The translations under genes were made by a program, and so were the position numbers. 19,119 nt of DNA from Anaerolineae bacterium (lineage in GTDB: Bacteria > Chloroflexota > Anaerolineae > Anaerolineales > Villigracilaceae): NCBI GenBank assembly GCA_017303735.1, contig JAFLCF010000078.1, forward strand, positions 1 to 19,119. The letters are read 5' to 3'. Below, piece after piece: positions 6,258 to 13,603 of the stretch. The notes beneath the pieces were generated by a model, which was given only the letters and a program-made list of their open reading frames with translations, made no database searches and was not told the origin of the DNA. How positions within the stretch are numbered: the stretch's first letter is position 1; the number at the start of each line of letters is the position of its first letter.

Positions 6258-9200
6258 ATGGCAAAAGTTTCACTGCGAATTTATAACCGCGAAATTGAGC
6301 ATCTCGTCGAACAGGGGCAGACAGATGAAGCGATAGCTCATTGCCGCCATATCTTAAAGACTTTCCCCAAGCATCTTGAAACCTATCGCTTGCTTGGGAA
6401 AGCCTATCTCGAATCTCGCCGGTATGGTGAGGCGGTCGATATTTTTGGGCGTTTGCTAATGGCAGTGCCCGATGATTTTGTGGCGCATGTTGGGTTGAGC
6501 ATCATTCGAGATGAAGAGAATAAACTTGACGATGCCATCTGGCATATGGAACGCGCCTTTGAGGTGCAATCTTCCAACGCCGCCATTCAGAGCGAGTTGC
6601 AAAGGTTGTATGGCAGGCGTGATGGCATGGAGCCGCCCAAGGTCCGCATGACCCGCGGCGCGCTGGCGCGTATTTATGGGGTTGGCGAGCTTTACCCGCA
6701 AGCTATTGCTGAGATCCGCGGAGTTCTTGCAGAAGACCCGCAGCGCGTCGACATGCAGGTGTTGCTTGCCTATTCGTATTTCAAAAGCGGGCAGCGCTCT
6801 GACGCGACGGATATTTGTAATCAATTACTAAAACGTTACGCTTATACATTCGATGCAAATCGCATCATGGTTGAGTTGCTTCCTGCAACGACCGGCTCTG
6901 TGGAAAGCACACAGGTCTATCGCATGCACATTGCCGAAATGGACCCTTATTCGAATTTTGCAAAAGGTTCCATTTTCCAGACTGCTGATGTCCCCGATGC
7001 TTCGATCAATTTAGAACGGCTCGAATATTCTGGCGAAGAAGTGCAAATGGGGCAGGACTGGAACAAATCATCACTGGGCTTCTCGGCAGTAGCTCCATTG
7101 AGCAGTGGCATGTCCTCTGAAGATGAACAACCCGATTGGCTTCGTTCTGCGGATACGGAAGGGACGTCTCAAGGCTCAGCCGGATCGTTTTCTCAAGCCC
7201 AGGCTGAGGATGGCATTCCAGACTTTCTTAAAAGCGCTGGCTGGGGCGAATCCAGCGGACCGGAAACTCCATCTTCCATTTTCGATGAAGACCCTGCTGA
7301 TGCTGGCATTGCACAGGCGGATATCCCAGATTGGCTCAAGGCGGCGGCGCCTGCTGAAAATCAGGGTAGTAATAATGCTGAACCTATTATTGAGACCCCA
7401 GATTATCTTTCAGGGCTTGATACTTCCTTCGATCCATTTGCTGGTGCCACCGTACCCGGAGGCGATACGCCAGACTGGCTAAAAGCGGCTGACGATTCGG
7501 GCACTTCTATTCCATCTTTTGAATCGTCCCCTGCACAACCTTTAGGTGCTTCAACAGAAATGCCAGATTGGCTTGGGGGAATAAGCGATACTCCCCAAAG
7601 CGAGTCACCATCCATGGGTGATACTCCCGATTGGTTGGCTGGGCTTGGCGGCGCGGCGGCTGCCACCGCGGCAGCGTCTGCGTTTGATGAGCCGATTGCC
7701 GAATCTGCCAATTTGCCAGACTGGCTTAAATCTTCTGATGTGCCAAAAGAAACTGCACCGGCAGCAGTGGAAAATCTCGGCGCAACCGCACAAGAACAGG
7801 ATGATGCAGTTGCCTGGCTTGAATCGTTGGCTGCCAAACATGGCGCAAAACCCGAAGAACTTGTCACTGACCCGAACAAGCGCAATGAGACTCCGCCCGA
7901 GTGGGTGGCACAGGCGCAAAACATCGGCGCACAAACACCAGCTCCCAATGTCGAAACCCTCGGTTCATCTGCACAGGAACAGGATGATGCGGTTGCCTGG
8001 CTTGAATCACTTGCTGCGAAACATGGCGCGAAACCTGAAGAACTTGTCACCGACCCGAACAAGCGCAATGAGACTCCGCCTGAGTGGGTGGCGCAGGCAC
8101 AAAACATTGGTTCGCAAACCCCTGCCTCCAGCGTAGAAAATCTTGGTTCATCAGCACAGGAACAGGATGATGCAGTTGCCTGGCTTGAGTCTTTGGCTGC
8201 CAAGCATGGCGCGAAGCCCGAAGAACTTGTTACCGACCCGAACAAGCGCAGTGAAACACCGCCCGAATGGGTTGCACAAGCTCAAAGCATTGGCGCACAG
8301 GCTCCGGCTGAGTCTGAACCGGCTCCTGCTACACAATGGAGCGAAACGGCAGCGAATGTCGGCGAAGAATTTTTTGCCGAGTTTGAAAAGGCATCCACTT
8401 CAGAACCTGCTGGCGATGAAACTGGCATGTGGCTTCGCAACCTTGAAGACAAAAATGAAACGCCAGCTGCTGAAACGAATGATGACATCCCTGAGTGGAT
8501 GAAAACCGAAGAGGAACGTCCGCTTGAGCGCGGATCGATTCCCGAATGGTTGAGTGATTCTGAACCGGCTGCCACTGCGAAATCGACAAATTCTCTCAAT
8601 ACTGCCAGCCTGCCAGATTGGTTGGGCGGCTTGGACCAACCCGAAGGTGGTCAATCTGCTTTTGAGCCCGAAGAAGCGCTGGTCAAGAATCAGGACCTGA
8701 CCGACTGGTTGAGCGGTTTGGACGATGAACCCGGTTTGAATATCGACCCGGAAACCCTTCGTGCTCCTCAACCTCCGCTTGTTTCGAATCGCTTGCCGCA
8801 AGAAAATCAACCTTCTTCCGATATTCCAAGCTGGATGGAAGCAGAAGAATCGACTGAAGAAGATTCGTGGACGCCTCCGACTCCGCCGGTAGCGGCTCCC
8901 GTTGCCCTGAGCGCGGAACTTCCCGAATGGCTTCAAAGCGTAGAGGATGAAAAAGATGACCCTGGTGGTGAGGATACGCCGCCTTGGATTCATCGTGAAC
9001 AATGGGAAGCGGAAGGCGGCGGCATTACCCCGCCCAAGCCGACCACTCCATCTGATTGGCACCCGATTGCCGCGGCAGAAACCTCGCAGAAAGAGTCTGC
9101 CCCGCAGCCGCGCAGCAGCGCACCGAAAATCGTTCAAAGCCCGCCTGCGCCCGAACCTTCTGCACGCGCAGAAAAGAAGAAAGCAACACTTGCCAAACAA

Positions 9201-9479
9201 GGGTTGCCCCGTCAGCGCAAAGCTGATGATCAAAGCCTGTTGAGTCTCGCCAAAGCCGAACTGGATCGCGGTGACATTCCAGAAGCCTTGATGCATTTTG
9301 GCAAGCTGATCAAAAAAGGTAAACACCTTGAAGAAGTGATCGGCAACCTGACCGAGTCTTTGTACCGTTACCCGGTGGAGGTCAGCATCTGGCAGGCATT
9401 GGGCGATGCTTACATGCGCGAGAATCGTTTGAAGGAAGCGCTGGAAGCCTATAACAAGGCAGAAGAATTGATACGGTAA
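6258..9479 (+). CDS. Large TPR protein with P-D-W-L motif array
   Basis: 1073 residues. The N-terminal 210 or so residues are TPR-like helical pairs (for example DEAIAHCRHILKTFPKHLET, then YGEAVDIFGRLLMAVPDDFV). Residues about 290-910 are low-complexity, rich in Ala, Glu, Ser and Pro, and studded with about 22 short motifs of the type [ILMT]-P-[DE]-[WFY]-[LMV]. Three tandem 61-residue units lie at about 504-686. A basic linker rich in Lys/Pro follows, and the last 80 residues form another TPR pair (ALMHFGKLIKKGKH, WQALGDAYMREN, KEALEAYNKAEEL). No signal peptide or membrane segment, so probably a cytosolic scaffold. Similar TPR-plus-DWL proteins are familiar in Anaerolineae; function is not known to me. 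Start ATG 6258 follows AGGA nine bases upstream. Confidence 0.9.
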   Translation: MAKVSLRIYNREIEHLVEQGQTDEAIAHCRHILKTFPKHLETYRLLGKAYLESRRYGEAVDIFGRLLMAVPDDFVAHVGLSIIRDEENKLDDAIWHMERAFEVQSSNAAIQSELQRLYGRRDGMEPPKVRMTRGALARIYGVGELYPQAIAEIRGVLAEDPQRVDMQVLLAYSYFKSGQRSDATDICNQLLKRYAYTFDANRIMVELLPATTGSVESTQVYRMHIAEMDPYSNFAKGSIFQTADVPDASINLERLEYSGEEVQMGQDWNKSSLGFSAVAPLSSGMSSEDEQPDWLRSADTEGTSQGSAGSFSQAQAEDGIPDFLKSAGWGESSGPETPSSIFDEDPADAGIAQADIPDWLKAAAPAENQGSNNAEPIIETPDYLSGLDTSFDPFAGATVPGGDTPDWLKAADDSGTSIPSFESSPAQPLGASTEMPDWLGGISDTPQSESPSMGDTPDWLAGLGGAAAATAAASAFDEPIAESANLPDWLKSSDVPKETAPAAVENLGATAQEQDDAVAWLESLAAKHGAKPEELVTDPNKRNETPPEWVAQAQNIGAQTPAPNVETLGSSAQEQDDAVAWLESLAAKHGAKPEELVTDPNKRNETPPEWVAQAQNIGSQTPASSVENLGSSAQEQDDAVAWLESLAAKHGAKPEELVTDPNKRSETPPEWVAQAQSIGAQAPAESEPAPATQWSETAANVGEEFFAEFEKASTSEPAGDETGMWLRNLEDKNETPAAETNDDIPEWMKTEEERPLERGSIPEWLSDSEPAATAKSTNSLNTASLPDWLGGLDQPEGGQSAFEPEEALVKNQDLTDWLSGLDDEPGLNIDPETLRAPQPPLVSNRLPQENQPSSDIPSWMEAEESTEEDSWTPPTPPVAAPVALSAELPEWLQSVEDEKDDPGGEDTPPWIHREQWEAEGGGITPPKPTTPSDWHPIAAAETSQKESAPQPRSSAPKIVQSPPAPEPSARAEKKKATLAKQGLPRQRKADDQSLLSLAKAELDRGDIPEALMHFGKLIKKGKHLEEVIGNLTESLYRYPVEVSIWQALGDAYMRENRLKEALEAYNKAEELIR
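7131..8990 (+). repeat. Coding array of about 22 short P-D-W-L-type motifs
   Basis: Within the TPR protein, tryptophan-centred five-residue motifs recur every 15-45 residues: QPDWL, IPDFL, IPDWL, TPDYL, TPDWL, MPDWL, LPDWL, then VAWL/PEWV pairs, IPEWM, IPEWL, LTDWL, IPSWM, LPEWL and PPWI. The linkers are disordered-looking. The spacing suggests many copies of one short linear binding motif. Confidence 0.8.
7767..8315 (+). repeat. Three tandem 183-bp repeats in the TPR gene
   Basis: Units begin at 7767, 7950 and 8133, each exactly 61 codons. Each encodes V-E-[NT]-L-G ... QEQDDAVAWLESLAAKHGAK, PEELVTDPNKR and TPPEWVAQAQ. The copies differ mostly at third codon positions plus a few residues, so protein sequence is kept after duplication. 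Unit 3 is the most divergent at its end. Confidence 0.9.
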
Positions 9480-9487
9480 ACATTGCG

Positions 9488-9515
9488 AACGCCGCTGGAA
9501 ACAGCGGCGTTTGAT
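9488..9515 (+). terminator. Hairpin after the TPR gene
   Basis: A perfect 10-bp GC-rich stem (9488-9497 with 9502-9511) and a GAAA tetraloop, starting nine bases after the TPR stop. The following tract is only TTTGATAG, so termination may be partial and allow read-through into ndk. Confidence 0.65.
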
Positions 9516-9556
9516 AGCAACAGCTTGGCAATGAAATATTTATTTGGAGGAACTCT

Positions 9557-10009
9557 ATGGAAAGATCTCTCGTACTCGTAAAACCTGACGGTGTTCAGCG
9601 CGGTTTGATCGGTGAAGCGATCGCTCGTTTCGAACGCCGCGGTCTGCGGCTGGTTGCCGCAAAATTCATCTGGGTCAGCAAGGAACTGGCAGAGGCGCAT
9701 TATGCCGAACATAAAGGCAAAGGCTTTTATGATGGCTTGATCTCGTACATTACATCGGCGCCGGTGATGGCAATGGTGTGGGAAGGTCCGAAGGCTGTGG
9801 CAGCGATTCGCCAGACGGTTGGCTCGACCAAGCCTTGGGAAGCCGCTCCCGGCACCATCCGCCACGACTTTGCCCTTGAAGTGGGACGCAACCTTATCCA
9901 CGCTTCTGATGCCCCTGAGACCGGCGAACGTGAAACCGCGCTTTGGTTCAAGAAGGAAGAGCTCGTTGAATGGACCCGCGCCGTGGATGCGTGGGTGTTC
10001 GAGAAGTAA
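9557..10009 (+). CDS. ndk: Nucleoside diphosphate kinase
   Basis: 150 residues, normal for the family. It transfers the gamma-phosphate of ATP to NDPs through a phospho-histidine, balancing the NTP pools. Seen: the N-terminal ERSLVLVKPDGVQRGLIG, the Kpn-loop region and the catalytic signature GRNLIHASDAPETGERE with the active-site His in N-L-I-H-A-S-D. Start ATG 9557 has GGAGG seven bases upstream. Hairpins stand before and after it, so it is probably its own transcript or gets read-through from the TPR gene. As a nucleotide enzyme it is loosely related to the phosphorylase upstream, but there is no operon link. Confidence 0.97.
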   Translation: MERSLVLVKPDGVQRGLIGEAIARFERRGLRLVAAKFIWVSKELAEAHYAEHKGKGFYDGLISYITSAPVMAMVWEGPKAVAAIRQTVGSTKPWEAAPGTIRHDFALEVGRNLIHASDAPETGERETALWFKKEELVEWTRAVDAWVFEK

Positions 10010-10033
10010 ATTCTCATCGTACAAATATGCTAC

Positions 10034-10070
10034 CAAATCCGCCCCGAATTTTCGGGGCGGATTTGTTTTA
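10034..10070 (+). terminator. Rho-independent terminator after ndk
   Basis: A perfect 15-bp stem (10034-10048 with 10051-10065) carrying CCGCCCCG/CGGGGCGG, followed by TTTTA. It starts 24 bases after the ndk stop. Confidence 0.9.
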
Positions 10071-10147
10071 ATTATGGTCGATTGCCGAGAAAGTTTATAA
10101 AATAAGTGATCTTACGCTGTGGGTGATTTCTTTTCGATCAAAAGTTA

Positions 10148-10153
10148 TATAAT
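10148..10153 (+). promoter_or_regulatory. Possible -10 box of the lipoprotein gene
   Basis: A consensus TATAAT lies 57 bases before ATG 10210. The hexamer 17 bases upstream (GATTTC) is a poor -35, so this is a tentative sigma-70 promoter. The rest of the 200-base gap between ndk and this gene holds only the ndk terminator and AT-rich sequence. Confidence 0.35.
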
Positions 10154-10209
10154 AATTTTAGGCAGGGAAATACAACGTTCCTTCGCGATTTGAGAGGAGG
10201 AGTGGTGTC

Positions 10210-11199
10210 ATGAAAAACTCACGGTGGTGTACAGCAGTATTCATGCTTGTTGTCTTGGCATTGGCTTGCAATATGCCAGCATCTTCCAGTGGGGGAATTC
10301 CGGTTGAAGAAACACGGGTGGCGCTTGCAATTCAGCAGACGAGTTTGGCGATCGAGCGTGCGACGCTCGATGCTGATCTTGATCTTCCAGATGTTCCTCC
10401 CACGTACACTCCATATCCAACGTATACGCTTGAGCCGATAGCGAATACGGTGGAGGCAGCCACGGAAGCGCCTCCACCTGTGGTTGATATGGATGCTTTA
10501 ATAAAAGCTTCGAATATACTGATCTATGAAGATGTCGTAGGCGACCCAACATTAGTCCCTATTGTTGGGAATACGGTCAATGCCATGAATTTTTCTGGCG
10601 GCAAGATTGTCAATGTCGGCGATGCGATGGGAAAGTTTCGTGAGCATGCGAATTCCGCCACGGAATGGGATCTGATCATCGTGGCGGCGGAAGTGCGCTC
10701 CGGCTTTAGCGGCGAATTGTTTGAGGTGATGTATGACCATATTAATAATGGCGGCGCTGTGATCATTGAGATATGGTATTTGGATCGAGTCGTAAATGGG
10801 AAGATCGCCCCGATCTTGAACGATTGCGGTGTGACCTTGTTCCGTGATTGGAGACGCGATACAAATTACGACCCGTATGATTACTCGATCTACTGGCTGG
10901 ATCAATCGCACCCGCTTCTTTCCTCGCCGAATGTTGCGCAGGCGCCGTCCTATCCATACCCGGAGTGGTTCGGGGATGCAGGTGATCTGCTTGAGCTGGG
11001 GTCAGGCGGAGATGCGGTTTTACTGGGCGGGCTCCACGCCGGACGCAAATCAGATTATGGTGTGCTGGCATCTTGCATGGGCGGGCGGATGGTGATCCAA
11101 ACTTTTTCGACGCATGACTATAAATTGGATCTAATGCGGGCGTTATGGGAAAACTATATTTTCTATACACTCACAAAACATTACGTGTATCTTGAGTGA
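10210..11199 (+). CDS. Lipoprotein of unknown function with GATase-like fold features
   Basis: 329 residues. The signal peptide has a hydrophobic core (FMLVVLALA) and a lipidation Cys at C20 (LALAC-NMP), so it is an exported lipoprotein. Residues 21-95 are a spacer ending in Thr/Pro/Tyr-rich repeats (PPTYTPYPTYT), common in Anaerolineae surface proteins. Residues about 98-325 look like an alpha/beta Rossmann-like domain: strands ILIYEDVV, WDLIIVAAE and GGAVIIEIWYLD are spaced as in class I glutamine amidotransferase-like or ThuA-like domains, but I see no catalytic Cys elbow. I do not recognise the family. Start ATG 10210 lies downstream of GAGGAGG. It converges with rsfS across a shared terminator. 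Confidence 0.85.
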   Translation: MKNSRWCTAVFMLVVLALACNMPASSSGGIPVEETRVALAIQQTSLAIERATLDADLDLPDVPPTYTPYPTYTLEPIANTVEAATEAPPPVVDMDALIKASNILIYEDVVGDPTLVPIVGNTVNAMNFSGGKIVNVGDAMGKFREHANSATEWDLIIVAAEVRSGFSGELFEVMYDHINNGGAVIIEIWYLDRVVNGKIAPILNDCGVTLFRDWRRDTNYDPYDYSIYWLDQSHPLLSSPNVAQAPSYPYPEWFGDAGDLLELGSGGDAVLLGGLHAGRKSDYGVLASCMGGRMVIQTFSTHDYKLDLMRALWENYIFYTLTKHYVYLE

Positions 11200-11207
11200 G
11201 TGTTATA

Positions 11208-11261
11208 TTGCAATAAAAAAATCCCGCAGATTTCAACATCTGCGGGATTTTTTTATTGCAA
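11208..11261. terminator. Bidirectional terminator overlapping the rsfS 3' end
   Basis: Arms 11208-11231 and 11238-11261 are perfect 24-bp reverse complements around a 6-base loop, with A and T tracts on each side of the GC core ATCCCGCAGAT. The right arm includes the rsfS stop (11253-11255) and its last two codons. It serves both the lipoprotein gene and rsfS. Confidence 0.9.
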
Positions 11262-11588
11262 TCGGAGCAGAACTTTCCCGTCTTCCCAAAGCTCTTCGAT
11301 TTGATAATACTCGCGTTGATCCGGAGAGAGAAGATGCAAGACCACATCCCCAAAATCGACCACGACCCATCCATCACGTGAATTGCCCTGCTTTTTGGCT
11401 TTCTTCTTGTATTTCTTGCGGATTTCATCGATGGCGGTATTGGCGAGAGCATCGAGCATGCGGTCACTCGTGCCGGTGCAAATGACAAAATAATCGGTAA
11501 AGGAGGCTATATCTTTGATGTCCATCAGGATGATGTCTTCGCCCTTTTTGTCTTCGAGGGCATCAACGATATCACGTGCAAAGTTCAA
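11253..11588 (-). CDS. rsfS: Ribosomal silencing factor RsfS
   Basis: 111 residues, family-typical. RsfS binds ribosomal protein uL14 and blocks joining of the subunits under poor nutrition. Seen: the N-terminal helix ARDIVDALEDKKGEDIILMD, the core TDYFVICTGTSDRMLDALA, and the C-terminal GWVVVDFGDVVLHLLSPDQREYY, the usual D-x-G-D-V-V-x-H signature. The start is not ATG: the proposed codon is TTG at 11588. An in-frame CTG at 11597 lies closer to the GAGGTGA that is also the end of thpR; the in-frame TGA just upstream is the thpR stop. It is the last gene of the response regulator-thpR-rsfS operon, 12 bases after thpR. Confidence 0.95.
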   Translation of the reverse strand: MNFARDIVDALEDKKGEDIILMDIKDIASFTDYFVICTGTSDRMLDALANTAIDEIRKKYKKKAKKQGNSRDGWVVVDFGDVVLHLLSPDQREYYQIEELWEDGKVLLRLQ

Positions 11589-11600
11589 TGTATTCAGGTT

Positions 11601-12179
11601 TCACCTCAGAGTTGCAGAAAATAGTTTTGTATAGACCGACCCTTCAGAGTGTAGGTCGCTTTGATATAGATGCACTGAGTCTACTCTGGCTATGCCGATT
11701 TTGCCAAGTTGGAAAGTGGAAAGTGCTGTGCTGATTTTATGAAGCCCTTGAGCCGAAATTCCCTGGCGAACGCGTGCGAGGGTCAGATGGGGAGAGAATG
11801 GGCGTTCCTCTTTATTGTAACCGAGGCGGGTCGCGCCATCTTCTATCATTTTTTGCAGGGAGGTGAGCCCGGCTGGGGCGTGGATTCCGGCCCATAGAAC
11901 GCGAGGCCGTTTCGAGTTTGGGAAAGAGCCGATGCCACTGATCTGCAGGTCAAACTGTGGGTTTGATTCTGCGGCTTGGGCGAGCATCTGCTTAATAAAA
12001 TCCAAATGGAGAAGGGGTAGGCTGCCAAGGAACTTTAGAGTAAGGTGCATGTTGTGAGCTGGAACCCAACGGACAAGATCATCCCCCAATATCTGGCGCA
12101 GCCTTGTTGTTTGTTTGTCGAGCGTCTCTTGTATGGCGGGCGGAAGGTCGATTGCGATGAAGGCGCGGATGTGATTCAT
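11601..12179 (-). CDS. thpR: RNA 2',3'-cyclic phosphodiesterase (LigT family)
   Basis: 192 residues. 2H phosphoesterase that opens 2',3'-cyclic phosphate RNA ends. Both catalytic HxTx motifs are present: H45-LTL in AHNMHLTLKFLG and H131-LTL in FSPHLTLARVR. The N-terminal RAFIAIDLPPAIQETL is the usual family opening. The ATG overlaps the stop of the upstream response-regulator gene by one base (TAATG at 12179), and no Shine-Dalgarno is visible on its strand, so translation is probably coupled. rsfS follows after 12 bases. Confidence 0.95.
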   Translation of the reverse strand: MNHIRAFIAIDLPPAIQETLDKQTTRLRQILGDDLVRWVPAHNMHLTLKFLGSLPLLHLDFIKQMLAQAAESNPQFDLQISGIGSFPNSKRPRVLWAGIHAPAGLTSLQKMIEDGATRLGYNKEERPFSPHLTLARVRQGISAQGLHKISTALSTFQLGKIGIARVDSVHLYQSDLHSEGSVYTKLFSATLR

Positions 12180-12565
12180 TAAGAGGAGGAAATGTTGAGC
12201 ACCTTTTCAACGGCTTGTTTTAGATCCTGGAAGCCGACGGGCTTTGTGAGATACATGGAGGCGCCTGCTTCAATGCCTGTCTTAATATCGCTGGGCATAC
12301 TTTTGGCGGAGAGGATGATGACGGGGATGGAGGCGAGTTCTGGTTCGCGGCGAATGTAGCGAAGGACTTCGAGCCCGGAAATATCCGGCATCATGACATC
12401 CAGTAAAATGACATCCGGTTTTTCCTGTGCAATGATGGGAATGGCGGGCGCACTGGAGAACATTTTAATGACACGAAACCCATTGATGCGCATCATTTCC
12501 GAAAAGAGTTCGGCGGCATCTGCTTCATCTTCGATGATCATAACGGTTTTTTGTTTTGAGTCCAT
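12179..12565 (-). CDS. Stand-alone receiver-domain response regulator (CheY-like)
   Basis: 128 residues, one receiver domain and no output domain. Acidic pair E12-D13, phospho-acceptor D56 in DVILLDVMMPD, switch S86 in ILSAK and K108 in YLTKP are all present, so it should be phosphorylatable. Its partner kinase is not beside it. Start ATG 12565 follows AGAGG about eight bases upstream. A sigma-70 promoter lies at 12587-12615. First gene of an operon with thpR and rsfS, which suggests, but does not show, a link between signalling and RNA/ribosome control. Confidence 0.92.
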   Translation of the reverse strand: MDSKQKTVMIIEDEADAAELFSEMMRINGFRVIKMFSSAPAIPIIAQEKPDVILLDVMMPDISGLEVLRYIRREPELASIPVIILSAKSMPSDIKTGIEAGASMYLTKPVGFQDLKQAVEKVLNISSS

Positions 12566-12586
12566 TCCATTTCCTCTTCTACGGTA

Positions 12587-12615
12587 AAAATAGCATAAAG
12601 AGGTTGAATTTGCAA
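12587..12615 (-). promoter_or_regulatory. Putative sigma-70 promoter of the response regulator operon
   Basis: Minus strand: TTGCAA (12615-12610), 17-base spacer, TATTTT (12592-12587). The optimal spacing and the position just upstream of the Shine-Dalgarno and ATG 12565 support it; the -10 matches four of six consensus bases. Confidence 0.5.
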
Positions 12616-12697
12616 GGGCGTTTTCTTTATTGCGATGTCTTTGTAAGAATTGGGGATGATCGAATGTCTAGTAGGCATTGAAGATTTTGGAGGTGTT

Positions 12698-13204
12698 ATG
12701 ACCGAATTGGATGCCTTACGAGCTGAGAAAGATGCGTTTTATGGCAGTCACCCGCAAAGCCCGTTGACCCGCGAGCAGAAAAACAATTTTCATGGGTTGA
12801 ATTACTTCCCCGAGAACGATGCCTTGCGCCTTGAAGTGCGTGTGGATGAGTTTCCTGTGAAAGATGCGTTCAATATGCAGACTTCGACCGGTGGTGTGCA
12901 GATCTATGAACGTTTTGGGAAGTTTTCATTCTCCGTCGATGGACAGACCGTAGAATTGACGATCTATCGCAGTGAGCACGGTTTTTTTCTGCCCTTCGTA
13001 GATTCTTTGGCTGGAAGTGAGACCTACCCCGCAGGGCGTTATCTTGAACCGGAGCCATTGCCGGGCGGGCGCTTCTTTGTCGACTTCAACCTGGCATACA
13101 ACCCGTACTGTGCCTACAACGAGATGTGGTCTTGTCCGATCACTCCTGCGGAGAATCGGGTGGCAGTGGCAATACGTGCAGGTGAAAAGTTATTCCATAA
13201 GTAA
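12698..13204 (+). CDS. DUF1684 family protein
   Basis: 168 residues from ATG 12698, chosen because GGAGG lies four bases upstream (12689-12693); an in-frame ATG at 12650 would add 16 residues but has no such site. The C-terminal half carries the DUF1684 signature: YPAGRYLEPEPLPGG, DFNLAYNPYCAYNEMWSCPI, then PAENRVAVAIRAGEKLF, with two Cys residues in conserved positions. The biochemical role of DUF1684 is unknown to me. No signal peptide, so cytosolic. Monocistronic: it diverges from the response regulator operon and ends at a terminator shared with the convergent anti-sigma gene. Confidence 0.9.
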   Translation: MTELDALRAEKDAFYGSHPQSPLTREQKNNFHGLNYFPENDALRLEVRVDEFPVKDAFNMQTSTGGVQIYERFGKFSFSVDGQTVELTIYRSEHGFFLPFVDSLAGSETYPAGRYLEPEPLPGGRFFVDFNLAYNPYCAYNEMWSCPITPAENRVAVAIRAGEKLFHK

Positions 13205-13239
13205 AAAAATGACGGGCTTGAAAGCCCGTCATTTTTTTT
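13203..13239. terminator. Bidirectional terminator after DUF1684 gene
   Basis: A GC stem GACGGGCT (13211-13218) with AGCCCGTC (13223-13230), flanked by a run of A on the left and T on the right. It overlaps the last codons and stop (13229-13231) of the convergent anti-sigma gene, so it ends both transcripts. Confidence 0.88.
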
Positions 13240-13540
13240 GGTCTTCTGAGTTATCAGTTTCTTGAGTGTTTTCTACGATGGCGAGGAGTGCTTCGTATTC
13301 GTCGCAACAATCTGAACACATATCGAGGTGTTCGTGAATGAGCGGGGTGATCTTTTCGGTATCTGTGCCTTCTTTGATCTCGGCTTCCACGAATTCGTCC
13401 AATCGGGCGTACATGTCTGCACAGGAGAGGTCCTCTTCGCGTACCTGTTCGAGGACTTTTAGGAAGCGCATCACGACCTCATCCGTAAATTCCGGATTGG
13501 CAGATGGCTGATTGGGGTTGGGAAGCTTTTCTATATTCAT
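13229..13540 (-). CDS. Putative zinc-finger anti-sigma factor
   Basis: 103 residues, no membrane segment. The Cys/His pattern C40 ... H69, H71-x3-C75-x2-C78, C79 (HEHLDMCSDCCDEY) fits the anti-sigma zinc-binding motif, with an adjacent extra Cys. The first 25 residues are Pro/Asn-rich and the tail is acidic. It lies directly downstream of a sigma-70 gene on the same strand, 63 bases away, the usual sigma/anti-sigma order. No clear Shine-Dalgarno. A 9-bp bulged hairpin lies in the gap (13577-13598). The inference that it inhibits the neighbouring sigma is from context. Confidence 0.75.
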   Translation of the reverse strand: MNIEKLPNPNQPSANPEFTDEVVMRFLKVLEQVREEDLSCADMYARLDEFVEAEIKEGTDTEKITPLIHEHLDMCSDCCDEYEALLAIVENTQETDNSEDQKK

Positions 13541-13603
13541 TCGAATTCGAGACGGTTAATTTTAGGTTAATCTTACCTGCTTGCCTGTGGCAAGGCAGTT
13601 TTC

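Noticed and set aside
7403..8245. 280-residue antisense frame with repeats
   Set aside because: It is the shadow of the tandem repeats in the TPR gene; Ser/Cys-rich, no ribosome site, no domain.
8400..9326. 308-residue antisense frame
   Set aside because: Shadow of the low-complexity part of the TPR gene, rich in Arg and Phe with no recognisable domain.
12650..12697. Upstream ATG as the start of the DUF1684 gene
   Set aside because: No Shine-Dalgarno there, whereas GGAGG precedes ATG 12698, and the extra residues are not part of the domain.
13577..13598. Hairpin between the second sigma and anti-sigma genes as a terminator
   Set aside because: On the transcribed minus strand it is not followed by a U-run; the T-rich side is on the plus strand where no gene ends.
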